Source: Actinoplanes octamycinicus
GTDB lineage: Bacteria > Actinomycetota > Actinomycetes > Mycobacteriales > Micromonosporaceae
Reading direction: 5' to 3'
DNA length: 64,000 nt
Assembly: GCF_014205225.1 (NCBI RefSeq)
Contig: NZ_JACHNB010000001.1
Location: 7,793,501-7,857,500 of the forward strand
Positions 51,222 to 61,515 of this stretch are shown here, piece after piece; the stretch's first letter is position 1, and every line of letters begins with the position of its first letter. The notes beneath the pieces are model-generated. The model saw only the letters and a program-made list of their open reading frames with translations, was not told where the DNA came from and did no database searches. Made by a program: the position numbers and the translations under genes.

Positions 51222-51465
51222 CAGCCACCCCGCCTCCCGCCTCCCGCCGGGACCCCTCGCCGCTTCGCCCCGTTCCATCTCGCCCCACCTGACCTCGCCC
51301 CACCTCACCTCGCCCCGCCCCGCCCCATCTCGCCCCGCCCCATCTCGCCCCGCCTGACCTCGCCTTGCTTCGCCCTGCCCCACCTCGCTTTGCCCGCCCC
51401 GCCTCGCCTTGCCTTGCCCCGCCTCGCCTCGCCCGCCTCGCCCCGCCTCGCCTCGCCTCGCTGAT
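51222..51465. repeat. C-rich low-complexity tract
   Basis: Irregular repeats of CCTCGCCCC, CATCTCGCC and related words for about 240 bp after the histidine kinase stop; the complement is correspondingly G-rich. No coding signal. Slippage-prone sequence that may form G-quadruplex-like structure on the minus strand. Confidence 0.75.
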
Positions 51466-51490
51466 GCTGTGTGGTTGGCTCCGCGACGTG

Positions 51491-51890
51491 GTCCGGCAGC
51501 CCGTCGCCGTTTCTCGACACCCGCGGATCCGGTGGTCCGGCAGCCCGTCGCCGCTTCCTCGCCACCCGCAGATCCGGTGGTCCGGCAGCCCGTCGCCGCT
51601 TCCTCGCCACCCGCAGATCCGGTGGTCCGGCAGCCCGTCGCCGCTTCCTCGCCACCCGCAGATCCGGTGGTCCGGCAGCCCGTCGCCGCTTCCTCGCCAC
51701 CCGCAGATCCGGTGGTCCGGCAGCCCGTCGCCGCTTCCTCGCCACCCGCAGATCCGGTGGTCCGGCAGCCCGTCGCCGCTTCCTCGCCACCCGCAGATCC
51801 GGTGGTCCGGCAGCCCGTCGCCGCTTCCTCGCCACCCGCAGATCCGGTGGGGTGGCGGGCATTCGTCGCCTCCTCAAGACCCGCGGATCC
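51491..51890. repeat. 45-bp tandem minisatellite, seven identical plus two diverged copies
   Basis: Seven exact 45-bp units fill 51528-51842 (starting at 51528, 51573, 51618 and so on, each beginning TCCGGTGGTCCGGCAGCCCG). A diverged unit lies on each side. The identical copies imply recent expansion. The period is a multiple of three and the unit has no stop codon in several frames, so long artefactual reading frames run through it. It separates the kinase from its response regulator. Confidence 0.92.
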
Positions 51891-51973
51891 GGTGGGGCGG
51901 CCGATGGGCGGTCGTTGCGCCTCCGGGTACTCCGGTTCGGGCGGGGCGGTCGGCGGGTGGTGGGGTGGATAGC

Positions 51974-52636
51974 ATGACGGGCGTGGATCGGCCGGTTCGG
52001 GTGTTGGTGGTGGACGACGACGCGCTGGTGCGGGCCGGACTGACCATGATGCTCGACGGGGCGCCGGGGATCTCGGTGGTCGGCGAGGCGGACGACGGCG
52101 ACCGGGTGCAGGCGGCGGCTGACGCGCACGCGCCCGACGTGGTGCTGATGGACCTGCGGATGCCGCGCGTGGACGGGATCACCGCGACCCGGCGGTTGCG
52201 GGCCCGGCAGCGGCCGCCGGAAGTCATCGTGCTGACCACCTTCGACACCGACGAGAACATTTTGCACGCGCTCCGGGCCGGGGCCAGCGGCTTCCTGCTC
52301 AAGGACACCCCACCGGCCCGGATCGCGGAGGCGGTCCGTCAGGTGGCGGCCGGCGAACCGATCCTCTCCCCGCGGATCACCCTGCGCCTGATGGACCGGG
52401 TCGCGGTGCAGGCCGGCGCCTACGCCCGGGCGCGAGCCACGCTGGCGGCGCTCAGCCCCCGGGAGCACGACGTGGTGGTGGCCGTCGGGCAGGGGTACAA
52501 CAACGCGGAGATCGCCACCGAACTCGACATGACCCTGGCCACGGTGAAGACCCACGTCTCGCACATCCTCACCAAGCTGAACCTGGACAATCGAACCCAG
52601 CTCGCCCTGCTGGTCCACGACGCCGGCCTCGCCTGA
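51974..52636 (+). CDS. NarL/LuxR-family response regulator
   Basis: 220 residues. The receiver has VLVVDDDALVRAG, Asp60 in DVVLMDLRMPRVDG and ASGFLLKDTPPARI. The LuxR helix-turn-helix is LSPREHDVVVAVGQGYNNAEIATELDMTLATVKTHVSHILTKL. ATG 51974 starts exactly at the receiver fold. The same frame is open far upstream through the 45-bp repeats, but that stretch is not protein-like. Probable partner of the kinase at 50057. Confidence 0.92.
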   Translation: MTGVDRPVRVLVVDDDALVRAGLTMMLDGAPGISVVGEADDGDRVQAAADAHAPDVVLMDLRMPRVDGITATRRLRARQRPPEVIVLTTFDTDENILHALRAGASGFLLKDTPPARIAEAVRQVAAGEPILSPRITLRLMDRVAVQAGAYARARATLAALSPREHDVVVAVGQGYNNAEIATELDMTLATVKTHVSHILTKLNLDNRTQLALLVHDAGLA

Positions 52637-52934
52637 CCCGGACGCCAGGCTGACCTGACCCGGGTGCCGGGCTGACCTGTCCAGGACGGCGGTGTCGCCT
52701 TCCCGCGACGCCGGCCTCACCTGTCCAGACTGCGGTCTCGCCTTCCCGGGACGCCGGTTCCGCCTTCCCACGAGATCGAGCCAAATCTTCAGCTCGGCCG
52801 GGCTTTCACCCGTCCAGCAGCGAATCGCGTGCGCCTGAGGTTGCACGCCGACGGATATATCCTGATTTGGGGGCGAGCCGAGTCCGGACGCGTCCGCTGA
52901 GGCCGGCGGGTGGAGGCCGTTCGCCGGGAGGCTC
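52637..52934. repeat. Intergenic with imperfect short repeats
   Basis: The words ACGCCGG, ACCTGTCCAG and GTCGCCTTCCCG recur several times between 52640 and 52775 in varying order, an eroded tandem array. The rest of the gap carries no gene I can support. Confidence 0.45.
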
Positions 52935-53129
52935 GTGAGACTGGGGCGGAAGTTGCGTGGCGCGTATTGGTTGATCACGTTGGCGGGGCTGCACGCCGTC
53001 ATTTATCGGGAACGGTCGGTCTGGGTGACGGTTCTCCTGGTGGTCATGATCGCGTCGGGGACGCTGTCCTGCTTTTTCGCGGACCGGCGGAATTCCGCCA
53101 AGCGCCGGACCAGACCATCGGGTAGCTGA
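52935..53129 (+). CDS. Small two-helix membrane protein, 64 aa
   Basis: GTG at 52935 gives 64 residues with two hydrophobic stretches, WLITLAGLHAVIY and VWVTVLLVVMIASGTLSCFF, then a basic tail RRNSAKRRTR. It could be a small integral membrane protein or chance. Codon choice is AT-tolerant compared with neighbours. No family recognised. Confidence 0.35.
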   Translation: MRLGRKLRGAYWLITLAGLHAVIYRERSVWVTVLLVVMIASGTLSCFFADRRNSAKRRTRPSGS

Positions 53130-53140
53130 CGCCGGGACGC

Positions 53141-53236
53141 AACCGGCCGATGATGCAAACGGCCGGCAATGCGAACGGCCGATGATGCGAACGGCCGATG
53201 ATGCGAACGGCCGATGATGCGACCGGGCGGCGATGC
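53141..53236. repeat. 16-bp tandem repeat, six units
   Basis: Units of 16 bp start at 53141, 53157, 53173, 53189, 53205 and 53221. The three central ones are identical (GAACGGCCGATGATGC) and the outer ones differ by a few bases. It lies just downstream of the 3' end of the CHAT operon (53389). No spacers and a very short period, so not CRISPR. Confidence 0.85.
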
Positions 53237-53388
53237 CCTCGTCGGCCGTGACGACTGGAATCTTCGGCAGGGGCAGGAACCGGGAGCGGACCGTTTCGGG
53301 AAGCGATCGTGGGCCGCGTGGCGGGCCTGGGGTTCGCGGTGTCGCGGCCACGGCGGCACAGAGCCGCAAGTCGTACCGAAAAATGGTT

Positions 53389-55104
53389 TCAGGGTCGGGA
53401 AGCGACCGCTACCGGATCGCCATAGATGGCGTAGGCGAGTCTGGTCGGATCGGCGTTGTTGCTGCTCAGGGCGCCTCGGGCGGTCATTGACGCCGTGCCG
53501 AGCGGGACGCCGGCGGCGAATTCGCGGTAGAAGGCGAGGGCGAAGCGTCTGGCGGCCGGCGATTTGACCGCCCAGGAGGAGCCGATGAAGGCACCGGCCC
53601 CGGCTCGGAGGAATTGTTCGGCCCAGCCGCCCATCAACGTGTCGTAGGAACCGCCGTCCACGCTGCCACAGGCATTGAAGAAGACCAATGGACAACGGCG
53701 GGCCAGGGAACCGGTCGCCGCCGCGCGGGCCAGGGAGACCGGTTCGAAGCGGCCATCGGTCATCAGCACTCCGCCGGGCTGGCCGCCCTCCGGATTCGCC
53801 TGATGGCAGGCGAGATGCAGCAGATTGAAATCGCCGGCGTCGATCCGGGAGATGAGGCTTCGCTGATCGGCGATCCCTTCCGGAACGCCGACGGGCGCGG
53901 CAAGGGTGGCGGCGGAATCGGTGGTGGGGAGTGCGGAGGGCGAGTCGAAGAGGAGTTCATGGAGCCGGCTGATCTCGCGGTCGGCGCCGATCGGTGGGTT
54001 GCTGCCCAGCACGAACACCGGGTCGATCAGGGCGAGCGAGCGGCTCAGCGGCCTGGTCCCGGTCTGCCGGACCAGCGGCACCCGGTCGACCAGGAAGCCG
54101 TCGCCGGCCGGGTCGGTGAGCAGCTCCCAGGGCAGCGTGCTGACGTCCGTGCACAGCGTCAGCGCGCTGACCGTGGTGGCTTTGAGGCGGGCCGTGACCT
54201 CCGAGCGGACCGGGGGCGGCAGCAGTCCCCACAGCGTGGTCCCCCAGTCCGCCAGCCTGCGGCGCGCGTTCGGCGGCGTGAAGGCGGACTCCCCGGACGC
54301 CATCTGGTGCGCGTCCCGCAGGATGTCGCGGATCAGGGCCCGCGGGATCGGCTCGGCGAGCGCGGCCGGCCCGTCCGTGCCGATCAGGCGGCAGACCAGG
54401 CCGCTCACGGTGCGGTCGATCTGCACGGTCACCATGTCCGGGCCGGCGGCGAGGTGGTCCAGGCGGGCGGTGACGGTGCGCGGCCGGTCGGTGGTTCCGG
54501 CCGGATCGATCTCCACGGTACGCACGACCGCGCTCAGCTCGCCGCCGCCACCGGCGAGGAAGGCCCGGACCCGGACCTCGTGCCGGCCGGGCGTCGGCGC
54601 GCTCAGCTCGAACAGCACGGTGTCCGAGTCCGCGTCGGGCAGGACGCGCACCCGCTGCACCGCGTCCGACTCGATCTCCAGGGTTTCCGAGGCGACCGAG
54701 AGCAGCACGTCCACCCCGGGCGGCGGGATCGGGAACGGCCGGGTCGGCACGCTGCCCGGCCCGCCGTCCAGGGTGATCGCGGCGTGCAGGGCGAGCCGCC
54801 GGCCGCCGCGGGCCCGGGCCGGCAGCGAGGTGGTCAGGTAGCGGGCCGGTGGCGCGGCGCCCGGTTCGGCGCGCAGCCGGCTCTCGGCGGTGCGGATCGC
54901 CGAGCGGGCCCAGCGTTCCAGGCCGGGGTCGGCGCGCAGCGCCCGCTGCAGGGCGAGCTGGGCGAGCGGCCCGGACGGGCGGGCCAGCGCGGCGTCCAGG
55001 GCGGCCGCGACCCGGTCGGCCGCGCCGGGCTGGTCGAGCAGCTCGGCCAGCCGCTCCCGGGCCTGGCCGGCGATCCGGCGGAGGGCTTCCTCATCCACGT
55101 TCAT
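53389..55104 (-). CDS. CHAT-domain (caspase-like) peptidase 1
   Basis: 571 residues. The N-terminal third is helical and repeat-like, and the middle (about 95-250) is a beta-rich sandwich with RHEVRVRAFLAGGGG. The C-terminal CHAT peptidase (about 310-560) carries the His-Cys dyad: His434 in LLHLACHQA and Cys479 in VFFNACGSVDGG, followed by FIGSSWAVKSPAARRFALAFY. CHAT proteins are caspase-hemoglobinase-fold cysteine proteases, used as effectors in several bacterial conflict systems. ATG 55104 begins 10 bp after the stop of the second CHAT gene; it is the last gene of the operon. Substrate unknown. Confidence 0.88.
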   Translation of the reverse strand: MNVDEEALRRIAGQARERLAELLDQPGAADRVAAALDAALARPSGPLAQLALQRALRADPGLERWARSAIRTAESRLRAEPGAAPPARYLTTSLPARARGGRRLALHAAITLDGGPGSVPTRPFPIPPPGVDVLLSVASETLEIESDAVQRVRVLPDADSDTVLFELSAPTPGRHEVRVRAFLAGGGGELSAVVRTVEIDPAGTTDRPRTVTARLDHLAAGPDMVTVQIDRTVSGLVCRLIGTDGPAALAEPIPRALIRDILRDAHQMASGESAFTPPNARRRLADWGTTLWGLLPPPVRSEVTARLKATTVSALTLCTDVSTLPWELLTDPAGDGFLVDRVPLVRQTGTRPLSRSLALIDPVFVLGSNPPIGADREISRLHELLFDSPSALPTTDSAATLAAPVGVPEGIADQRSLISRIDAGDFNLLHLACHQANPEGGQPGGVLMTDGRFEPVSLARAAATGSLARRCPLVFFNACGSVDGGSYDTLMGGWAEQFLRAGAGAFIGSSWAVKSPAARRFALAFYREFAAGVPLGTASMTARGALSSNNADPTRLAYAIYGDPVAVASRP

Positions 55105-55114
55105 CGGTGGCAGC

Positions 55115-56314
55115 CTAGGCGCCGGTGAAGGTGAACGCGGCCCAGCTGGCCGGCTCGGACCAGGGCCGGCTGCCCGACTCGCCGGCCGCGAAGACGCCCG
55201 GGAGCAACGCCGCCGCCACCTCCTCCGGCAGCCACGACTCCCCCGCCTCCAGCGCCGCCGCCCAGTGGTCCTCGACCTCGGCCGGGGTGGCGTCGCGCAG
55301 CCACCGCTGGGCGCCGATCAGCGCGGCGGCCGGATCCCCGGCCGGCTCCCAGCGACGGTAGAACTCGGTCATCAGCAGCGCGGTGGCGTGGTCGTCGACC
55401 GCCCACATCGAGGCCACCACGCCGGCCACCCCGGCCTGCAGCAGCCCGGTGGGCAGGTTGATCACCTCGTCCGGCAGGGTCCGGCCGGGCACGAACGTGT
55501 CGCAGGCGGACAGCACGGCGAGCCGCAGACGCAACCGCATCGGCAGGATGTCGGCGAGCCGCAACGAGGTGGTGGCGGTCAGCCGGATGGCGTTCTGCAG
55601 CGGTTCGGTGGCGACCGCGCCGTGGCAGCCGAAGTGCGCCACGTCGGCGGCCGGCAGCAGCGCGCTGTCGAAGTCACTGCCGTCCCGGACCTCGCTCTCC
55701 GGGAACGCAGCGGCCGCGGCCAGCCCCTCCCACCGGGCGTGCGGCAGCCGCGCGTCGGTGACCACCAGCAGCCGCCGCGCGTCGACCCGGGCGGCCAGGT
55801 CGCGGGCGGCCGCGAGGGCCCGGGCGTTCGGGGTGTAGCCGGGCACCAGGTCGTCGATCAGGTAGCGGTAGCCGGTCGGCCGGGACGCGTCCGGGCAGCG
55901 GGCCGCGTGCAGCGGCAGCAGCCCGGTCAGCCCGGCCGGGACCAGCGTGATCCGGGTGGTGCCGGGCAGCGCGTCGAGCAGCGGCCCGGCGACCGCGTCC
56001 CAGAGCCAGCCGGTCAGCCCGGGCAGGTGCTGCCGCCAGCCGTCCCGGGCGGCGTGCCGTTCCGCCCAGTCGTGCACCTCGCGGTCGGTGAGGCCGGGCA
56101 GCCGTACGTCGGTGACCATCTCCCCGTGCACGATCAGGGCCAGCCCGGCCTGCTCGGACGGCACCAGGTAGACCAGCGGGTGCCCGGCGGTCGCGGCGAC
56201 GTCGGCGAACCGGGCCGGCGCGAGGAAACCCTCGAACCCGGGCACCTGCTGGATCGCGGTGATCGCCGCGGCCAGCTCGGCGTGCGCCACTTGCAGCTCA
56301 TCGGGCGGACTCAT
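55115..56314 (-). CDS. CHAT-domain (caspase-like) peptidase 2
   Basis: 399 residues, mostly a CHAT domain, with an N-terminal beta-rich segment (PLVYLVPSEQAGLALIVHG). The dyad is His231 in VAHFGCHGAVA and Cys271 in LAVLSACDTFV, followed by LLQAGVAGVVASMWAVDDHATALLM, the typical (G)-V-x-x-V-x-x-x-W-x-V block. It is clearly different from peptidase 1 in its N-terminal part and dyad context, suggesting two distinct targets or a cascade. The small ORF upstream overlaps its start by 17 bp. Confidence 0.9.
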   Translation of the reverse strand: MSPPDELQVAHAELAAAITAIQQVPGFEGFLAPARFADVAATAGHPLVYLVPSEQAGLALIVHGEMVTDVRLPGLTDREVHDWAERHAARDGWRQHLPGLTGWLWDAVAGPLLDALPGTTRITLVPAGLTGLLPLHAARCPDASRPTGYRYLIDDLVPGYTPNARALAAARDLAARVDARRLLVVTDARLPHARWEGLAAAAAFPESEVRDGSDFDSALLPAADVAHFGCHGAVATEPLQNAIRLTATTSLRLADILPMRLRLRLAVLSACDTFVPGRTLPDEVINLPTGLLQAGVAGVVASMWAVDDHATALLMTEFYRRWEPAGDPAAALIGAQRWLRDATPAEVEDHWAAALEAGESWLPEEVAAALLPGVFAAGESGSRPWSEPASWAAFTFTGA

Positions 56315-56558
56315 CGGCCTTCTTTCGTCTCGTCCGGTCCCGGCCGGAGCAGCAGCGTGTGCGGCACAGCGGCGCCGGCAGCGCGGCGTCCGGCGCCCGC
56401 AGCGAGTTCCGCGGGGCGACGACGGCGCCGCCGTTGCCGGACCGGCGAATCGCCGGACAGCCGGCGTGCCGCAGTTCCGGCGGCAGGTCCCGGCCCGGCG
56501 TGCCGGGGACGGACCGGCGGGCGGGCAGCGAGAACTGGGCGAAGCGCGCCGATCTCAT
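56298..56558 (-). CDS. Small Arg/Cys-rich ORF inside the CHAT operon
   Basis: 86 residues that exactly fill the gap between the phosphatase and the second CHAT gene: ATG overlaps the phosphatase stop (ATGA, 56558-56555) and its stop lies 17 bases inside the CHAT start. The text (DLPPELRHAGCPAIRRSG, LCRTRCCSGRDRTRRKK) is low in hydrophobic residues and basic, so it may be a small regulatory peptide or simply leftover sequence. Supported only by its position. Confidence 0.35.
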   Translation of the reverse strand: MRSARFAQFSLPARRSVPGTPGRDLPPELRHAGCPAIRRSGNGGAVVAPRNSLRAPDAALPAPLCRTRCCSGRDRTRRKKADESAR

Positions 56559-57256
56559 GGCCGGATGTCGACCACGAGGATGCTCAGGTTGTCCGGGGCG
56601 CCCTCGGCGTACGCCTCGTCGCGTAGTGCCTCGACCAGCTTGGCGGCGTCGTCGAGGCGGCAGGAGCGGCGCAGCACCCGGTCGTCGAGCACGCCGTGCA
56701 CCCCGTCGGTGCAGAGCAGGTAGCGACCCTCCGCCGGGGTGTCCCGGACGTACGGGTCGAGCCCGCCGGGCGTGTCGCCGAGCGCCTGGGTGAGCGTGGA
56801 CCGGCCGGACGCGTGGTCGACGCTGACCTGCTCCAAATACCCGTCGGTGATCCGGTAGACCCGGCTGTCCCCGACGTTGAAGATCCGGGCGCCGCCGGCG
56901 TGCAGCAGCAGCCCGGCCACCGTGGTGCGCATCCCGGCGGTGGCCGGCGCCCGGGCCGCGGTGTGGTGCAGCTTCTCGCTGACCGCGATCAGCCCGGCGT
57001 GCACCGCCTCCGCGGTGTCCCAGCCCGGGTGGCGGGCCACCAGGTCGCCGACCGCGAGCCGGCTGGCCAGGTCGCCGGCGTTGTGCCCGCCGAGCCCGTC
57101 GGCGACCGCGAACAGCAGCGGCGGCCCGTCGGTGGTCAGTTCGACGATCCGCGGCTCGGCGGCCTGGCTGGTCCAGCCGGCGACCAGCACGGCGTCCTGG
57201 TTGCCGGCGCGCACGCTGCCGCGGGCGGTCAGCGCGGTGACCCGGGCCCCGGTCAT
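56555..57256 (-). CDS. PP2C-family Ser/Thr protein phosphatase
   Basis: 233 residues from ATG 57256. PP2C motifs: TARGSVRAGNQDAVLV (motif 1), FAVADGLGGHNAGDLAS with the metal-binding Asp-Gly, GMRTTVAGLLLHAGGARIFNVGDSRVYRI, LTQALGDTPG, YLLCTDGVHGVLDD and GAPDNLSILVVDI. It should dephosphorylate proteins phosphorylated by the operon's kinase. ATG overlaps the FHA stop (ATGA). Confidence 0.92.
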   Translation of the reverse strand: MTGARVTALTARGSVRAGNQDAVLVAGWTSQAAEPRIVELTTDGPPLLFAVADGLGGHNAGDLASRLAVGDLVARHPGWDTAEAVHAGLIAVSEKLHHTAARAPATAGMRTTVAGLLLHAGGARIFNVGDSRVYRITDGYLEQVSVDHASGRSTLTQALGDTPGGLDPYVRDTPAEGRYLLCTDGVHGVLDDRVLRRSCRLDDAAKLVEALRDEAYAEGAPDNLSILVVDIRP

Positions 57257-57771
57257 GCCCCGGCCCGCCGGACCCGGACCCGGACCGTGCTGGAGAACCG
57301 CAGCTCGTCGCCGTCGTGCAACTGGCGCCGGTCGCCGTGCTCCACCTTGCGGTCGTTGACGAAGGTGCCGTTGGTCGAGCCGAGATCGCGGACGTAGAGG
57401 TCGCCGCTCTCCACCCAGACGATCGCGTGCTGGCGGGACACCTTGTCGTAGTCCTTCAGCGCGTCGGCGATCCGGCCCAGTTCCTCGGCCCGGCCGATGC
57501 GCAGCTCGTCGCCGCCGACCGCCACCGGGCCGAACGGGAACTCGAGCTGGAAGAGGATGCTCTCCCGGGTGGTCGCCGGCGCGTAGACGTCGGCCTCGGC
57601 CGCCATCGTCAGGCTGTGCAGCGGGCAGGTGCCGTCCGGGTTGAGCGGGTTCCCGCAGCCGGGCTCCGGGCAGGTCGGCTCCGGCTGCAGGAACTCCATG
57701 CAGCCGGGTTGCGAGCAGAGCGAGCCGCCGCCGCTCTGCGGGCCGTGGATCGGGCAGATCAGGGTCGCCAT
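57253..57771 (-). CDS. FHA-domain protein with N-terminal zinc ribbons
   Basis: 172 residues. Residues 1-55 hold paired cysteines (ICPIHG, SLCSQPGC, TCPEPGC, GTCPLH), a double-zinc-ribbon-like start. An FHA domain (about 85-165) shows LRIGRAEELGRI, VSRQHAIVWVESGDLYVRDLGSTNGTFVNDRKV and LHDGDELRFSS. FHA domains bind phosphothreonine, so this is the reader of the kinase mark. Its start overlaps the radical-SAM stop by 13 bp. Confidence 0.9.
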   Translation of the reverse strand: MATLICPIHGPQSGGGSLCSQPGCMEFLQPEPTCPEPGCGNPLNPDGTCPLHSLTMAAEADVYAPATTRESILFQLEFPFGPVAVGGDELRIGRAEELGRIADALKDYDKVSRQHAIVWVESGDLYVRDLGSTNGTFVNDRKVEHGDRRQLHDGDELRFSSTVRVRVRRAGA

Positions 57772-58394
57772 GACACGCCTTCCAGTTCGATGCCCTGGTC
57801 ACGCAGGACGCGCTGCAGCCGGGCCAGGTCACCGCGGCCGGGGATGCCGATCAGCCAGACCCGCTCGTCGTCGACCTGCAGCTGCAGCTCGGGGTGCTCG
57901 CGGACGGCGCCGGCCCAGCGGGCGTAGCGCTGTTCGCCGCGCGGGGTGCACGGGATCAGCCGCTGGTTGGCCGAGCCGCGCCAGAGCAGGTCGGTCGGCT
58001 CGGTGATCCGGAACGGTCCGGTGATCAGGGCGTCGATCTCCGCGACGGCGTCCGGGCAGCGCCGCCGGAACTCGTCCAGCTCGACCCCGGTGTAGCAGAG
58101 CAGGTCCCAGTCCGGGTCGATCCGGCGCAGCCCGCGCAGCAGCTCGGCGAGCGCCTCCGGCTGCTCGGACGGCTCGCCGCCGCTGATCGTCACCCCGTCG
58201 GTCCCGGCGGCCCGTTCGGCGCACCAGGCGAGCACGTCGGCCACCTCGATGTCGTGCTCCGGCCCGGCGGTCCAGGTGTCCCGGGCGACGCAGCCGGGGC
58301 AGCCGATCCCGCAGCCCTGCACCCAGATCCCGATCCGCCGGCCCGGACCGAGGGCGGTCACCGGGTGATGCATCCGAGCCAGCCGCAGCCTCAT
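57759..58394 (-). CDS. 4Fe-4S radical-SAM activase-like protein
   Basis: 211 residues. A CX3CX2C cluster motif at Cys28, Cys32 and Cys35 (WVQGCGIGCPGCVAR) is followed by VTISGGEPSEQPEAL, the GGEP SAM-binding block. This is the short NrdG/PflA-like radical-SAM fold. A C-terminal extension (about 155-211) with LQVDDERVWLIGIPG looks like an added small domain. It may oxidise or activate a glycyl-radical or peptide partner, but none is recognisable in the operon. It starts 43 bp after the AAA+ stop. Confidence 0.85.
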   Translation of the reverse strand: MRLRLARMHHPVTALGPGRRIGIWVQGCGIGCPGCVARDTWTAGPEHDIEVADVLAWCAERAAGTDGVTISGGEPSEQPEALAELLRGLRRIDPDWDLLCYTGVELDEFRRRCPDAVAEIDALITGPFRITEPTDLLWRGSANQRLIPCTPRGEQRYARWAGAVREHPELQLQVDDERVWLIGIPGRGDLARLQRVLRDQGIELEGVSWRP

Positions 58395-58437
58395 CCGGCC
58401 ACCTCAGTGACGCTCCGGCGGCCGTACCGGCGGGGCC

Positions 58438-60269
<1,832 letters not shown>

Positions 60270-60273
<4 letters not shown>

Positions 60274-61502
60274 AGTGTCCGCTCCCTCTGCTGCTGCGTG
60301 CTGCGCTGCGCGGTGCCGGCCGGGATGACCTCGTCGGCGACCGCCTGCACCGGGCGGGTGCCGGGCGCCTGCCGGGCCACCTCGGCGACCTGCACGCCCT
60401 CCTTGCGCATGGCGCGCAGCAGGACGTCGTAGTCGTCGCAGAACTTGCGCTCGGCGCCGGCGTCGTCGGCGGCCCCGGCGTGGTTGCTCCGGGCCCGGAC
60501 CACCTGGGTGCGGACCACCGGGTTGTCCCGGTCGAGCAGCACCTTGACGCCGTAGCCGCGGCCGTCGCTCATCCCCGCGTAGGCCACGCCGTCGCCGGCC
60601 AGCCGGGTCTCGAAGCCCTCGGCCACCTGGTAGCCGAGGTCGGCGAGTTTGGTGCGCAGCGCGTTCGCGACGGCTTTGCGGCGGCGGGCCCGGTCGGCCC
60701 GGTCGACCACCTCGTCCGCCTCGGCGCGCATGCCGTCCGGCACCTCGCGGACCCGCTCGGCGATCAGCCGGCCGATCCGCGCGCGCAGCCGCTCCGCCTC
60801 CTCCCCCGGGACGGTCTCCAGCGGGGCGGCGATGGCCAGCAGCTCGCGGCGGGCCCGGTCGACCTCCTCCTCGGCGCGCTGCGTGTCGCGGACCCGTTTC
60901 TCCAGGTCGGTCAGGAGCAGCCGGGTCCGGATCGGGGAGGCGCCGCCGGCGATCTCGGCGGCGGCCGCGGCGCAGGCCGCGCGGGTCTCGGCGGGCGCGC
61001 CGGCCGGCAGCCGGGAGACCAGGTCCGCGGCCCGCTCGGCGTCCGCTTCCCGGCGGGCCGCCAGTTTTTCGGTACGCCGTTCCGCGCTCCCGTCGCTGGT
61101 CCGCACCGGTTCCGGTGTCCTCTCGACGACCGAGTCGTCCCAGGTGCGCGTGGTGCCGGCCGCCTCGGCCGCGGGTCCGGCGGCGAGCAGTCCGCTGACG
61201 TCGCTGCGGGAGGCGGCGCTGACCGCGGCGCGCAGCGCGTCCCGTTCCTTGCGGGCGAGTTCGCGCAGCTCGCCGGTGGTCGCGGCGATCTTGGCCGGGG
61301 AGTGCTTGGGGCGGGCCTGGCGGCCGGCCGGCACCTTGGCGATCCGGTCGCCGTAGACCGAACGGTAGGCGTCCGCCTCGGCCCGGATCGCCTCCAGTTC
61401 GCCGCGCGCCTGCACGTACCGTTCCCATTCGGCGCGTTGCTCGCGGGCCAGCCGCTCGGCGGCGGTCTCCACCACGTAACGCGCGCCGGTCATCGAGCTC
61501 AT
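60270..61502 (-). CDS. Coiled-coil protein, 410 aa
   Basis: 410 residues, Ala/Arg/Glu-rich. Long coiled-coil segments cover about 10-50, 75-95, 145-165 and 205-290, followed by a compact strand-rich domain (about 280-360) with LGYQVAEGFETRLAGDGVAYAGMSDGRGYGVKVLLDR. A Gln/Thr-rich tail ends RSTQQQRERTL. No known domain. In the operon it sits between the kinase and AAA+ genes, so it may be a scaffold or adaptor. ATG 61502 begins 13 bp after the kinase stop. Confidence 0.7.
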
Positions 61503-61515
61503 GCGTCGTCTCCTC

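Noticed and set aside
51365..52636. In-frame 195-codon extension of the second response regulator through the 45-bp repeats
   Set aside because: The extension encodes only Pro/Arg/Ser repeats; the receiver fold starts at ATG 51974.
49387..53236. Possible CRISPR arrays
   Set aside because: The 31-, 45- and 16-bp arrays are head-to-tail with no unique spacers, and no cas genes are present.
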